A model generated the notes under the pieces. The model saw nothing but the letters and a program-made list of their open reading frames with translations. It ran no database searches and was not told where the DNA came from. The position numbers and the translations under genes are program-made. A stretch of 64,000 bases of DNA from Streptomyces harbinensis (GTDB taxonomy: Bacteria > Actinomycetota > Actinomycetes > Streptomycetales > Streptomycetaceae), in contig NZ_FPAB01000003.1 of the NCBI RefSeq assembly GCF_900116145.1, positions 307,926-371,925 on the forward strand, given 5' to 3'. This document shows positions 32,840 through 41,482 of the stretch, one piece after another; the first letter of the stretch is position 1; each line of letters starts with the position of its first letter.

Positions 32840-35800
32840 CCGCACCCGCCACCCCGCCCGGCGCGCGGCGGCCCGGGCGCTTCGGCCAGCTGGCGCGCCG
32901 CGGATTCACCGATCCGCGCGCCGCCGGCGTCCTCCTCGACCACGAGGCGCTGCGCCCGGCCGGCGACGACGGCGTGCTGCTCGACGCCCTCGCCGCCACC
33001 GCCGACCCCGACCTCGCACTCGCCGCCCTCACCCGCCTCGCCGAGGCCCAGCCGGACGGCGACCGGGCCGTCCTCCTCGACACCCTGCTGGCCGCCAAAC
33101 CGCTGCGCGACCGGCTCCTCGCCGTCCTCGGCGCCTCCGAAGCCCTCGGCGACCACCTCGCCCGCCACCCCGTCGAATGGCGCACCCTCACCGCCTTCGA
33201 CACCGCCGACCTGCACCCCGGCATCGAGGAGTTCACCGCCGCCCTCGCCGACGCCGACGACCCCGACAGCCTGCGCGTCGGCTACCGCCGCGCCCTGCTC
33301 ACCATCGCCGCCCGCGACATGACCGGCACCACCGGCTTCGCCGACACCGCCGCCGAACTCGCCGACCTCGCCACCGCCACCCTCCGCGCCGCGCTGCGCA
33401 TCGCAGCCGCCGAAGCCCCCGCCGACGCCGCCGGCTGCCGCCTCGCCGTCATCGGCATGGGCAAATGCGGCGGCCGGGAACTCAACTACGTCTCCGACGT
33501 GGACGTCATCTTCGTCGCCGAACCCCCCGAAGGCGCCGCGGAGGGCGCCGAGGCCGCCGCCCTGCGCGCCGCCACCCGCCTCGCCTCCCGCATGATGCGG
33601 ATCTGCTCCGACACCACCGCCGAGGGCACCATCTGGCCCGTCGACGCCAACCTGCGCCCCGAGGGCCGCAACGGGCCACTGGTCCGCACCCTCGCCAGCC
33701 ACCTCGCCTACTACGACCGCTGGGCCAAGACCTGGGAGTTCCAGGCCCTGCTGAAAGCCCGCCCCGTCGCCGGCGACGAGGACCTGGGCCGCCGCTACGC
33801 CCGCGCCGTCGCCCCCCTGGTGTGGCAGGCCGCCGACCGCGACAACTTCGTCCCCGACGTCCAGCGCATGCGCCGCCGCGTCGAGGAGTCCATCCCCGCC
33901 GACCGCGTCGAGCGCGAACTCAAACTCGGCCCCGGCGGACTGCGCGACGTCGAATTCGCCGTCCAACTGCTCCAGCTCGTCCACGGCCGCACCGACCCCG
34001 CCCTGCGCCACGCCACTACCCTGGACGCACTCGCCGCCCTCGCCGACGGCGGCTACATCGGCCGCAAGGACGCCGCCACCCTCCACGACTCCTACCGGTT
34101 CCTGCGCACCGTCGAACACCGCCTCCAGCTGTACCGGCTGCGCCGCACCCACCTCATGCCCGAGGACGAACCGGACCTGCGCCGCCTCGGCCGCTCGCTC
34201 GGCCTCACCGCCGACCCGGTCGCCGAGGTCACCGCCGCCTGGCGCCGGCACACCAGCGCCGTCCGCCGGCTGCACGAGAAGCTGTTCTACCGGCCACTGC
34301 TGGAGGCCGTCGCCGGACTGGAGGACGGCGGGGTACGGCTCGGCCCCGAGGCCGCCCGCGAACGGCTGGTCGCCCTCGGCTACGCCGACCCGGCCGCCGC
34401 CCTGCGCCATCTGGCCGCCCTCGCCTCCGGCGTCACCCGCAAGGCCGCCATCCAGCGCACCCTGCTGCCCGTCCTGCTGGACCGCTTCGCCGACTCCGCC
34501 GACCCGGACGCCGGACTGCTCGGCTTCCGCAAGGTCTCCGACGCCCTCGGCACCAGCCCCTGGTACCTGCGGCTGCTGCGCGACGAGGGCGCCGCCGCCG
34601 AGAACCTGGCCCGGGTGCTGTCCGCCGGCCGGCTCGCCCCCGACCTGCTGCTGCGCGCCCCCGAGGCCGTCGCCCTGCTCGGCGCCCCCGAAGGACTCGC
34701 GCCGCGCGGCGCCACCGCCCTGCGCCAGGAGGTCCTGGCCGCCGTCGGCCGCGCCGCCACCCCCGAGGACGCGGTGGCCGCCGCCCGCGGCGTACGCCGC
34801 CGCGAACTGTTCCGTACCGCCGCCGCCGACATCGTCGGCGCCTACCGCCCCACCGAGGCCCCGCCGGGCGAGGGCCAGGGCCCCGCCCTCGACCTGGTCG
34901 GCGACGCGCTCACCGACATCAACGCCGCCACCCTGGCCGGCGCCCTGCGCGCCGCCGTCCAGGGCCGCTGGGGCGCCGAACTCCCCACCCGGTTCGCCAT
35001 CATCGCCATGGGCCGCTTCGGCGGCCACGAACTGGGCTACGGCTCCGACGCCGATGTGATGTTCGTCCACGAGCCGCGCGAGGGCGCCGACCGCGCCGAA
35101 GCCGACCGCGCCGCCTTCACCGTCGCGAACGAACTCACCCGGCTGCTCCAGCTCCCCTCCACCGACCCGCCGCTGCTCATCGACACCACCCTGCGCCCCG
35201 AGGGCCGCGGCGGCCCCCTGGTACGCACCCTGGAGAACTACGCCGCCTACTACCGCCGCTGGTCACTGGTCTGGGAGAGCCAGGCCCTGCTGCGCGCCCA
35301 GCCGGTGGCCGGCGACCCGGACCTCGGCGCGCGCTTCACCGAGCTGATCGACCCGCTGCGCTACCCGCGGGACGGGCTCGCCGAGCGGGACGTCCGCGAG
35401 ATCCGCCGCCTCAAGGCCCGGATGGAGGCCGAACGGCTGCCGCGCGGCGCCGACCCGACCACCCACACCAAGCTCGGCCGCGGCGGACTCTCCGACATCG
35501 AGTGGACCGTCCAGCTGCTCCAGCTGCGGCACGCCGCCACCGTCCCCGGACTGCGCACCACCCGCACCCGCCGGGCCCTGGCCGCCGCCGAGGCGGCCGG
35601 ACTGCTGAACGCCGAGGACGCGGCCGTCCTGGACGCCGCCTGGATCCTGGCCTCCCGGGTGCGCAACGCGGTGATGCTGGTGCGCGGCAGGCCGCAGGAC
35701 ACCTTCCCCACCGACCCGCGCGAGCTGGCGGCGGTCGCCCGCTACCTCGGGTACGAACCGGGCGCCGCCCGGCAGCAGGACACCGGCAGCGGCGGTCAGA

Positions 35801-35874
35801 TGATCGACGACTACCGGCGCACGACGCGCCGCGCCCGCACCGTGGTGGAGCGGCTGTTCTACGACGGGGACTGA
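32836..35874 (+). CDS. glnE: Glutamine synthetase adenylyltransferase / deadenylylase
   Basis: From GTG 32836 the protein is 1012 residues, normal for GlnE. It has two nucleotidyltransferase domains: the N-terminal one (about 190-320; GMGKCGGRELNYVSDVDVIFV, with the GxxDxD-type acidic pair), thought to remove AMP, and the C-terminal one (about 700-850; GRFGGHELGYGSDADVMFV), which adds AMP to GS. LKLGPGGLRDVEFAVQLLQL and LGRGGLSDIEWTVQLLQLRH follow each domain. It controls GlnA activity by Tyr adenylylation. It overlaps glnA2 by four bases and the convergent PAP2 gene by 16 bases at the 3-prime end. Confidence 0.95.
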   Translation: MTAPATPPGARRPGRFGQLARRGFTDPRAAGVLLDHEALRPAGDDGVLLDALAATADPDLALAALTRLAEAQPDGDRAVLLDTLLAAKPLRDRLLAVLGASEALGDHLARHPVEWRTLTAFDTADLHPGIEEFTAALADADDPDSLRVGYRRALLTIAARDMTGTTGFADTAAELADLATATLRAALRIAAAEAPADAAGCRLAVIGMGKCGGRELNYVSDVDVIFVAEPPEGAAEGAEAAALRAATRLASRMMRICSDTTAEGTIWPVDANLRPEGRNGPLVRTLASHLAYYDRWAKTWEFQALLKARPVAGDEDLGRRYARAVAPLVWQAADRDNFVPDVQRMRRRVEESIPADRVERELKLGPGGLRDVEFAVQLLQLVHGRTDPALRHATTLDALAALADGGYIGRKDAATLHDSYRFLRTVEHRLQLYRLRRTHLMPEDEPDLRRLGRSLGLTADPVAEVTAAWRRHTSAVRRLHEKLFYRPLLEAVAGLEDGGVRLGPEAARERLVALGYADPAAALRHLAALASGVTRKAAIQRTLLPVLLDRFADSADPDAGLLGFRKVSDALGTSPWYLRLLRDEGAAAENLARVLSAGRLAPDLLLRAPEAVALLGAPEGLAPRGATALRQEVLAAVGRAATPEDAVAAARGVRRRELFRTAAADIVGAYRPTEAPPGEGQGPALDLVGDALTDINAATLAGALRAAVQGRWGAELPTRFAIIAMGRFGGHELGYGSDADVMFVHEPREGADRAEADRAAFTVANELTRLLQLPSTDPPLLIDTTLRPEGRGGPLVRTLENYAAYYRRWSLVWESQALLRAQPVAGDPDLGARFTELIDPLRYPRDGLAERDVREIRRLKARMEAERLPRGADPTTHTKLGRGGLSDIEWTVQLLQLRHAATVPGLRTTRTRRALAAAEAAGLLNAEDAAVLDAAWILASRVRNAVMLVRGRPQDTFPTDPRELAAVARYLGYEPGAARQQDTGSGGQMIDDYRRTTRRARTVVERLFYDGD

Positions 35875-36731
35875 GCGGCCTCCGCCGCCGGCGGGGGCGG
35901 GGCCACCCGCCGCGGCAGCCGGTACGGCGAGGAGCCGTACCAGAGCCGGACGACCGCGTACCCGAAGCCCAGGCAGATCAGACCGCCCACCGCGTCCAGC
36001 CAGAAGTGGTTGGCGGTGGCCACGATCACCAGCAGGGTCAGGGTGGGGTACAGCACACCGAGGATCTTCACCCACAGCGGCCTGGCCAGCACCGCTATCG
36101 TGATGCCGCACCACACCGACCAGCCGATGTGCATCGACGGCATCGCGGCGTACTGGTTGGAGACCGACTGCATGCTCTCGGACTGGAACGAACCCCAGGT
36201 CTGGTACACCTGGCCGGTGTCGATGAAGTCCATGCCCTCCATCAGCCTCGGCGGCGCCAGCGGGTAGAAGTAGTAGCCGATCAGCGCCACCCCGGTGGTG
36301 GCGAACAGCACCAGACGGGTGGCCCCGTACCGGCCCGGATGCCAGCGGAACAGCCACACGAGCACGCCGATGGTCACGATGAAGTGCAGCGTGGCGTAGT
36401 AGTAGTTCATCGGCACGATCAGCCAGGTCACGGCCTCTATGCCGTGATTGACCGCGCGCTCGAAGGCCAGCCCGAGGGACTTCTCCAGATCCCAGATCCA
36501 CTGCGCGTTCTCCTGCGCCTGCTCCTCCCGGGTGGGGGCGGCGTTGCGGATCATGGAGTACACGCCGTAGCTGATGGCGATGAGCAGCAGCTCGAACCAG
36601 ATGCGCGGACGCCGGGGTACGCGCAGGGCGCCCAGCCGTCTGTCACGGGACGGGGGCTCCGTGTGCTTGTCGGTCACGCTCCCCGCATCCACTCGCTGTT
36701 CACTGTCCGGCTCGACGCTTGTTGCCCCCAT
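35859..36731 (-). CDS. PAP2-superfamily membrane phosphatase (inositol phosphorylceramide synthase-like)
   Basis: The 290-residue protein has an N-terminal cytoplasmic tail (about 1-45) and roughly six membrane helices. The PAP2 catalytic residues are in AMPSMHIGWS (His with preceding Ser) and ATANHFWLDAVGG (second His and Asp). This S-M-H ... N-H-F-W-L-D form is typical of the PAP2_3 group and of AUR1-like inositol phosphorylceramide synthases and mycobacterial phosphatases. It acts on a lipid phosphate or transfers a phospho-alcohol. The substrate is not evident. It converges on glnE, overlapping 16 bases. Confidence 0.88.
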   Translation of the reverse strand: MGATSVEPDSEQRVDAGSVTDKHTEPPSRDRRLGALRVPRRPRIWFELLLIAISYGVYSMIRNAAPTREEQAQENAQWIWDLEKSLGLAFERAVNHGIEAVTWLIVPMNYYYATLHFIVTIGVLVWLFRWHPGRYGATRLVLFATTGVALIGYYFYPLAPPRLMEGMDFIDTGQVYQTWGSFQSESMQSVSNQYAAMPSMHIGWSVWCGITIAVLARPLWVKILGVLYPTLTLLVIVATANHFWLDAVGGLICLGFGYAVVRLWYGSSPYRLPRRVAPPPPAAEAAQSPS

Positions 36732-36790
36732 GGACGCACAGTCTGCCAGAGTCCGGACGCTTGCCCGATCATCCTCCAGTCGGGTTTCCG

Positions 36791-36818
36791 GCCCTAGGGG
36801 ATCCGCCCTAGGGGATCC
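36791..36818. repeat. Two-copy 14-bp tandem repeat at malR 3-prime end
   Basis: GCCCTAGGGGATCC occurs twice in tandem (36791-36804 and 36805-36818). The stop codon of the LacI gene lies in the second copy. Probably a local duplication; function not evident. Confidence 0.7.
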
Positions 36819-37842
36819 GCCCCGGGACGGACGGCGCGGTCGCCGTCGAGCCGCGTACCACCAGCTCCGGCAGGAAGACGAACTCGCTGTGCGGAGCCGG
36901 GGTGCCCCCGATCTCCTCCAGCAGGGCGCGGACCGCCGCCTGGCCCATCGCCGGGACGGGCTGGCGGATCGTGGTGAGCGGCGGATCGGTGAAGGCGATC
37001 AGCGGGGAGTCGTCGTAGCCGATCACCGACACGTCGGCCGGGACGGCGAGGCCGCGCTGGCGGGCGGCGCGGATCGCGCCGAGCGCCATCATGTCGCTGG
37101 CGCAGATCACCGCCGTGCACCCCCGCTCCAGCAGGGTGGCCGCGGCGGCCTGGCCGCCCTCCAGGGTGAACAGCGAATGCTCGATCAGCTCGCCCGCCGC
37201 CGCCTCGTCCAGTCCGAGGTCCTCGGCGGCGCCGCGCAGGAAGCCCTCGATCTTGCGCTGCACCGGGACGAACCGGGCCGGGCCGAGCGCCAGCCCGATC
37301 CTGCGGTGGCCGAGCGAGACGAGATGGCTCATCGCCAGCCGCATCGCCGCCCGGTCGTCCGGCGAGATGAAGGGGGCGCGCACCCGGGGCGCGAAGCCGT
37401 TGATCAGGACGAACGGCACCCCGTTGCCGCGCAGCCGCTCGTACCGCTCCACATCGGCGGAGGTGTCCGCGTGCAGCCCGGAGATGAAGATGATCCCGGC
37501 CACCCCGCGTTCCACGAGCATGCCGGTCAGCTCGTCCTCCGTGGAGCCGCCCGGGGTCTGGGTGGCGAGCACCGGCGTGTAGCCCTGCCGGGTCAGCGCC
37601 TGGCCGATGACCTGGGCGAACGCCGGGAAGATCGGGTTCTCCAGCTCGGGGGTGATCAGCCCCACCAGGCCCGCGCTGCGCTTGGCCAGCCGCGCCGGGC
37701 GCTCGTAGCCGAGCAGATCGAGCGCGGCCAGGACGGATTCGCGGGTGGTGGCGGCGACGCCCGGCCGGCCGTTGAGCACCCGGCTGACGGTCGCCTCGCT
37801 GACCCCCGCCTGGGCTGCGATGTCAGCTAGCCGTGCGGTCAC
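36808..37842 (-). CDS. malR: LacI-family maltose regulator (MalR-like)
   Basis: The 344-residue repressor has the LacI HTH (RLADIAAQAGVSEATVSRVL) and hinge NGRPGV, and then a periplasmic-binding-like sugar domain (AGLVGLITPELENPIFPAFA ... GYDDSPLIAFTDPPLTTIRQP). It starts with GTG at 37842 and is divergent from malE, the position of MalR (Reg1) in S. coelicolor, so it should repress malEFG, aglA and amylase genes until maltose or a maltodextrin derivative binds. A closely similar paralogue is encoded at 43140, so division of labour is uncertain. Confidence 0.9.
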   Translation of the reverse strand: MTARLADIAAQAGVSEATVSRVLNGRPGVAATTRESVLAALDLLGYERPARLAKRSAGLVGLITPELENPIFPAFAQVIGQALTRQGYTPVLATQTPGGSTEDELTGMLVERGVAGIIFISGLHADTSADVERYERLRGNGVPFVLINGFAPRVRAPFISPDDRAAMRLAMSHLVSLGHRRIGLALGPARFVPVQRKIEGFLRGAAEDLGLDEAAAGELIEHSLFTLEGGQAAAATLLERGCTAVICASDMMALGAIRAARQRGLAVPADVSVIGYDDSPLIAFTDPPLTTIRQPVPAMGQAAVRALLEEIGGTPAPHSEFVFLPELVVRGSTATAPSVPGRIP

Positions 37843-38035
37843 CCAGTGGACCTTACCGGCCGCCCCGGTACGTGCCCACCGGGCCGGGGGAACTGTACCG
37901 GGATGTGGGCATTGCGGCCGGTGCCCCGGCCGGTGGTTTCACCCGGACGGCGGCGCGGCGCGCGCCGGAGCGCGCCGGGTGTCGCGCCGCGGGCGCCGGG
38001 GTCGCCGGAGCCGCCGGAAGGGCTGGCGCGGCAGG

Positions 38036-38056
38036 CTTGCAGAAATTTGCCGCAAG
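38036..38056. promoter_or_regulatory. Candidate MalR operator upstream of malE
   Basis: CTTGC (38036-38040) and GCAAG (38052-38056) form an inverted repeat around an 11-base centre, in the 331-bp interval between divergent malR and malE. The same CTTGC/GCAAG arms recur in the perfect inverted repeat before the amylase gene (44249-44281), supporting a shared LacI-type operator. The rest of 37843-38173 holds no gene. Confidence 0.6.
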
Positions 38057-38173
38057 GTCTTTCCAAAGCATGACGCCGCTGTTACGTTCCTGATCGGCCC
38101 GGCGTGGCGAGGGAGCCACGCCTAGGGTGGGACACAGCCCCCTAAACCGGGCGGAACGCTTGAAGGAGTTCAC

Positions 38174-39445
38174 ATGCGGCGCAGCATAGGGACGACGACT
38201 GCCGCTCTGGCGGCACTGACGCTTGCGGTAACGGCTTGCGGTGGTGGCGACGGAGGGGACGGGGGCGGCGCTGCCGCCGCGGACGGGGAGCTGTCCGGGA
38301 CCATCACGTACTGGGACACCTCGAACGAGACCGAGGCGCAGGTCTTCAAGGCCATCGCCGAGGAGTTCGCCACCCAGCACCCGGGCGTCACCGTCGACTA
38401 TGTGAACATCGGCTTCGACGACGCGCAGAACCGCTTCAAGAACGCCGCCGCCGCCAACGAGGCACCCGACGTGATGCGCACCGAGGTGGCCTGGGTCGCC
38501 GACTTCGCCAGCCTCGGCTACCTGTGGCCGCTGGACGAGACCCCCGCCCTGGAGAACCAGGAGGACTTCCTGCCCCAGGCGTGGGCCAGCACCCAGTACG
38601 AGGGCGCCACCTACGCCGTCCCGCAGGTCATCGACACCCTGGCGCTCTTCTACAACAAGCAGCTGCTCGCGGACGCCGGCGTGGAGGTGCCGCAGACGCT
38701 CGACGACGTCAAGGCGTCCGTCCCGGACTTCGAGGGCGTCGGCGCCGTGCCGCTGTACATGCGGGGCGACGACCCGTACTGGTTCCTGCCGTTCCTGTAC
38801 GGCGAGGGCGGCGACATGGTCGACGCCGAGGAGCACGAAGTCACCATCGACAACGACGCCGGGATCGCCGCGTTCACCCGCATGCAGGACATGGTCACCT
38901 CGGGCGCCGCCATCACCGACACCAGCGACGGCTGGGAGAACATGATGAGCGCCTTCAGCAAGGGCGACGTCGCCATGATGGTCAACGGCCCGTGGGCCAT
39001 CAACGACGCGGTCACCGGCCTCGGCGACAACCTCGGCGTCGCCCCGGTGCCCGCCGGCTCCGCCGCGCAGGCCGCGCCGCAGGGCGGCTGGAACTACGCC
39101 GTCTACGCCGGCACCCCGGAGAACGAGTCCCCCGCGGTCTTCGAGTTCGTCAAGTACATGTCCTCCGCCGCCACCCAGCAGCGGATCACCGAGGAACTGA
39201 GCCTGCTCCCCACCAGGACCTCCGTCTACGAGGTGCCGTCCGTGCAGGGCAACGAGATGGTCCAGTTCTTCAAGCCGGCCGTCGACGTGGCCCACGAGCG
39301 CCCGTGGATCCCGCAGGCCCAGTCCCTGTTCGAGCCCATCGGCGACAACGTCGAGGCGATGCTGATCGGCTCCGTCTCCCCGGAGAAGGCCGCCCAGCAG
39401 ACCGGCGACGCCTACCGCGACGTCCTCGACGACTGGCTCGACTGA
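38174..39445 (+). CDS. malE: Maltose/maltodextrin-binding lipoprotein
   Basis: This 423-residue lipoprotein has a signal ending LAVTACGG (Cys lipidation site near residue 22), and a cluster-1 solute-binding fold. Supporting stretches are GTITYWDTSNETEAQVFKAI, EAPDVMRTEVAWVADFASLG and QVIDTLALFYNKQLLADAG. It captures maltose and maltodextrins outside the membrane for MalFG; no ATPase gene is in this operon, so a shared MsiK-type ATPase is expected, as in Streptomyces. GAAGGAG lies ahead of the ATG. Upstream is the candidate MalR operator. Confidence 0.95.
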   Translation: MRRSIGTTTAALAALTLAVTACGGGDGGDGGGAAAADGELSGTITYWDTSNETEAQVFKAIAEEFATQHPGVTVDYVNIGFDDAQNRFKNAAAANEAPDVMRTEVAWVADFASLGYLWPLDETPALENQEDFLPQAWASTQYEGATYAVPQVIDTLALFYNKQLLADAGVEVPQTLDDVKASVPDFEGVGAVPLYMRGDDPYWFLPFLYGEGGDMVDAEEHEVTIDNDAGIAAFTRMQDMVTSGAAITDTSDGWENMMSAFSKGDVAMMVNGPWAINDAVTGLGDNLGVAPVPAGSAAQAAPQGGWNYAVYAGTPENESPAVFEFVKYMSSAATQQRITEELSLLPTRTSVYEVPSVQGNEMVQFFKPAVDVAHERPWIPQAQSLFEPIGDNVEAMLIGSVSPEKAAQQTGDAYRDVLDDWLD

Positions 39446-39503
39446 GCGAGCGGTCCGGTGCGAAACCCACGGACGTGTGAGACGAAGGGCGGCGAGCGAG
39501 CAG

Positions 39504-40466
39504 ATGGCTGCTGAAGCGGTGAGGACCCGGCTCGGGAAGGGCGCCAGAACCCGGCGCACCCTGGCGAACTACTGGTACGCCTGGGCGATGATCGCCCCGG
39601 TGGTCGTCGTGATCACCGGCATCATCGGCTGGCCCCTGGTGCGCGGCATCTTCCTGTCCCTCACCAACGCCAACGAGGCCAACGTCGAACGCCAGATCGG
39701 CGTCAACAAGATGGAGGCCACGTACGAGTTCGTCGGCCTGGAGAACTACGCCGACATCCTCACGGACAGCAAGTTCTGGGACCGGCTCGGCTGGACCATG
39801 GTGTGGACGGTCTCCTGCGTCGCCATCACCTTCCTGATCGGCCTCGCCCTGGCCAATATGCTCAACCGGACCTTCCGGGGCCGCACGCTGTACCGGATGG
39901 CGCTGATCCTGCCCTGGGCGATCCCCGCCTTCGTGTCGGTCTTCGCCTGGCGGATGATCTTCAACGAGCGCAACGGCATCCTCAACAACCTGCTCGAAGG
40001 GCAGGGCATCGCCGGCATCCACTGGCTGAGCGATCCCACCTGGGCCAAGGCCGCCGTCATCGCGGTCAACGTCTGGCTGGGCGTGCCCTTCATGCTGATC
40101 GCCATGCTGGGCGCCCTCCAGTCCATCCCCGCCGAGCACTACGAGGCCGCCGAGATGGACGGCGCCGGACCCTGGCAGCGGTTCTGGAACATCACGCTGC
40201 CCGGGGTCCGCTCGGTCTCCATGACCGTGGTGCTGCTCAGCACCATCTGGACCTTCAACATGTTCCCGGTGATCTTCCTGCTCACCCGGGGCGGCCCGGC
40301 CGGCTCCACCGACATCCTGGTGACCGAGGCGTTCCGGCTGGCCTTCATCAGAAGCCCCCGCGACTTCGCCAACTCCGCCGCCTGGGGCGTACTGATCCTG
40401 CTGCTCCTGGTCCTGTTCGCGATCTCCTACCGGCGGGCACTGCGCAAGCAGGGAGAGGTGTGGTAG
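39504..40466 (+). CDS. malF: Maltose ABC transporter permease MalF
   Basis: The 320-residue permease (from ATG 39504; a GTG at 39477 would add nine residues) has six membrane helices starting at WAMIAPVVVVITGIIGWPLV. Its cytoplasmic loop has the EAA motif IPAEHYEAAEMDGAGPWQRF. It forms the channel with MalG. The Streptomyces MalF lacks the large periplasmic P2 loop seen in E. coli, as here. malF is 58 bp after malE and directly before malG with a 2-bp gap. Confidence 0.93.
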   Translation: MAAEAVRTRLGKGARTRRTLANYWYAWAMIAPVVVVITGIIGWPLVRGIFLSLTNANEANVERQIGVNKMEATYEFVGLENYADILTDSKFWDRLGWTMVWTVSCVAITFLIGLALANMLNRTFRGRTLYRMALILPWAIPAFVSVFAWRMIFNERNGILNNLLEGQGIAGIHWLSDPTWAKAAVIAVNVWLGVPFMLIAMLGALQSIPAEHYEAAEMDGAGPWQRFWNITLPGVRSVSMTVVLLSTIWTFNMFPVIFLLTRGGPAGSTDILVTEAFRLAFIRSPRDFANSAAWGVLILLLLVLFAISYRRALRKQGEVW

Positions 40467-40468
40467 CC

Positions 40469-41431
40469 ATGAGCGCCGAGACAACACGCTTCGACTCCGG
40501 CTCCGCCCCGGCCGGCACCCGTACCGGCCCCGGCTCCGACCCCGGCCGCGGCGACATCCCGCAGTCCGGTGGCGCGGGCGGCGGCAGCGGCAAACGCCCG
40601 CGGCGGCGCGGCGAACGCGGCCCGCTGGCCTCCTTCGGCCTGCACGCCACCCTGCTGTTCGCCGCCGTCATCGCGGTCTTCCCGCCGCTGTGGCTGCTGG
40701 TGACCTCCTTCAAGCCCAAGAGCGACACCTTCACCATCGCGCTCATCTCCAACTTCACCCTGGACAACTACGACCATGTGCTGAACAACACCAAGTTCCT
40801 CACCTGGTTCGGCAACTCCCTGCTGGTCGTGGTCACCACCACGGTGATCGGGGTGTTCATCTCCTCCACCACCGGCTACGCGCTCAGCCGCTTCCGCTTC
40901 CCCGGCATGCGCCCGCTGATGTGGACCCTGCTGATCACCCAGATGTTCCCGATGGCCGTGCTCATCGTGCCGCTGTACAACCTGATGTCCCGGTACGGGC
41001 TCCTGAACCGGCCCATCGCGCTGATCGTCACCTACCTCACCATCGCGGTGCCGTTCTGCGCCTGGATGATGAAGGGCTTCTTCGACACCATCCCGATCTC
41101 CATCGACGAATCGGGACGGGTGGACGGACTCTCCCCGTTCGGCACCTTCTGGCGGCTCATCATGCCGCTGGCCCGCCCCGGGCTCGCCGTCACCGGCTTC
41201 TACACCTTCGTCACCGCCTGGGCCGAAGTCGCCTACGCCACGGCCTTCATGACCGGCGAGAGACATCTGACCCTCGCCGGCGGCCTCCAGACCTTCGTCA
41301 ACCAGCACACCCAGGACTGGCATCTGATGACCGCCGCGGCCGTCCTCATCGCCGTACCCGCGACCCTGGTCTTCGGCTACGCGCAGCGGCACCTGCAATC
41401 CGGGCTCACGGCAGGCGCCACCAAGGCCTGA
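40469..41431 (+). CDS. malG: Maltose ABC transporter permease MalG
   Basis: From ATG 40469 the protein is 320 residues. A Gly/Arg/Pro-rich cytoplasmic N-terminus (about 1-50) is followed by six membrane helices. The EAA-type loop reads IPISIDESGRVDGLSPFGTF. MalG pairs with MalF. Family-typical stretches include FPPLWLLVTSFKPKSDTF, RFRFPGMRPLMWTLLITQMF and MTGERHLTLAGGLQTFVNQH. The start is fixed by the 2-bp gap after malF and a GAGAGG site. Confidence 0.94.
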   Translation: MSAETTRFDSGSAPAGTRTGPGSDPGRGDIPQSGGAGGGSGKRPRRRGERGPLASFGLHATLLFAAVIAVFPPLWLLVTSFKPKSDTFTIALISNFTLDNYDHVLNNTKFLTWFGNSLLVVVTTTVIGVFISSTTGYALSRFRFPGMRPLMWTLLITQMFPMAVLIVPLYNLMSRYGLLNRPIALIVTYLTIAVPFCAWMMKGFFDTIPISIDESGRVDGLSPFGTFWRLIMPLARPGLAVTGFYTFVTAWAEVAYATAFMTGERHLTLAGGLQTFVNQHTQDWHLMTAAAVLIAVPATLVFGYAQRHLQSGLTAGATKA

Positions 41432-41482
41432 CCCGAGCCCCGCTGTCCCCGCAACACCTTCACGACGAGCCACAGGGAAGAC

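Noticed and set aside
36574..37830. 418-residue forward frame opposite the malR gene
   Set aside because: Shadow of the LacI gene caused by high GC; no ribosome site or domain.
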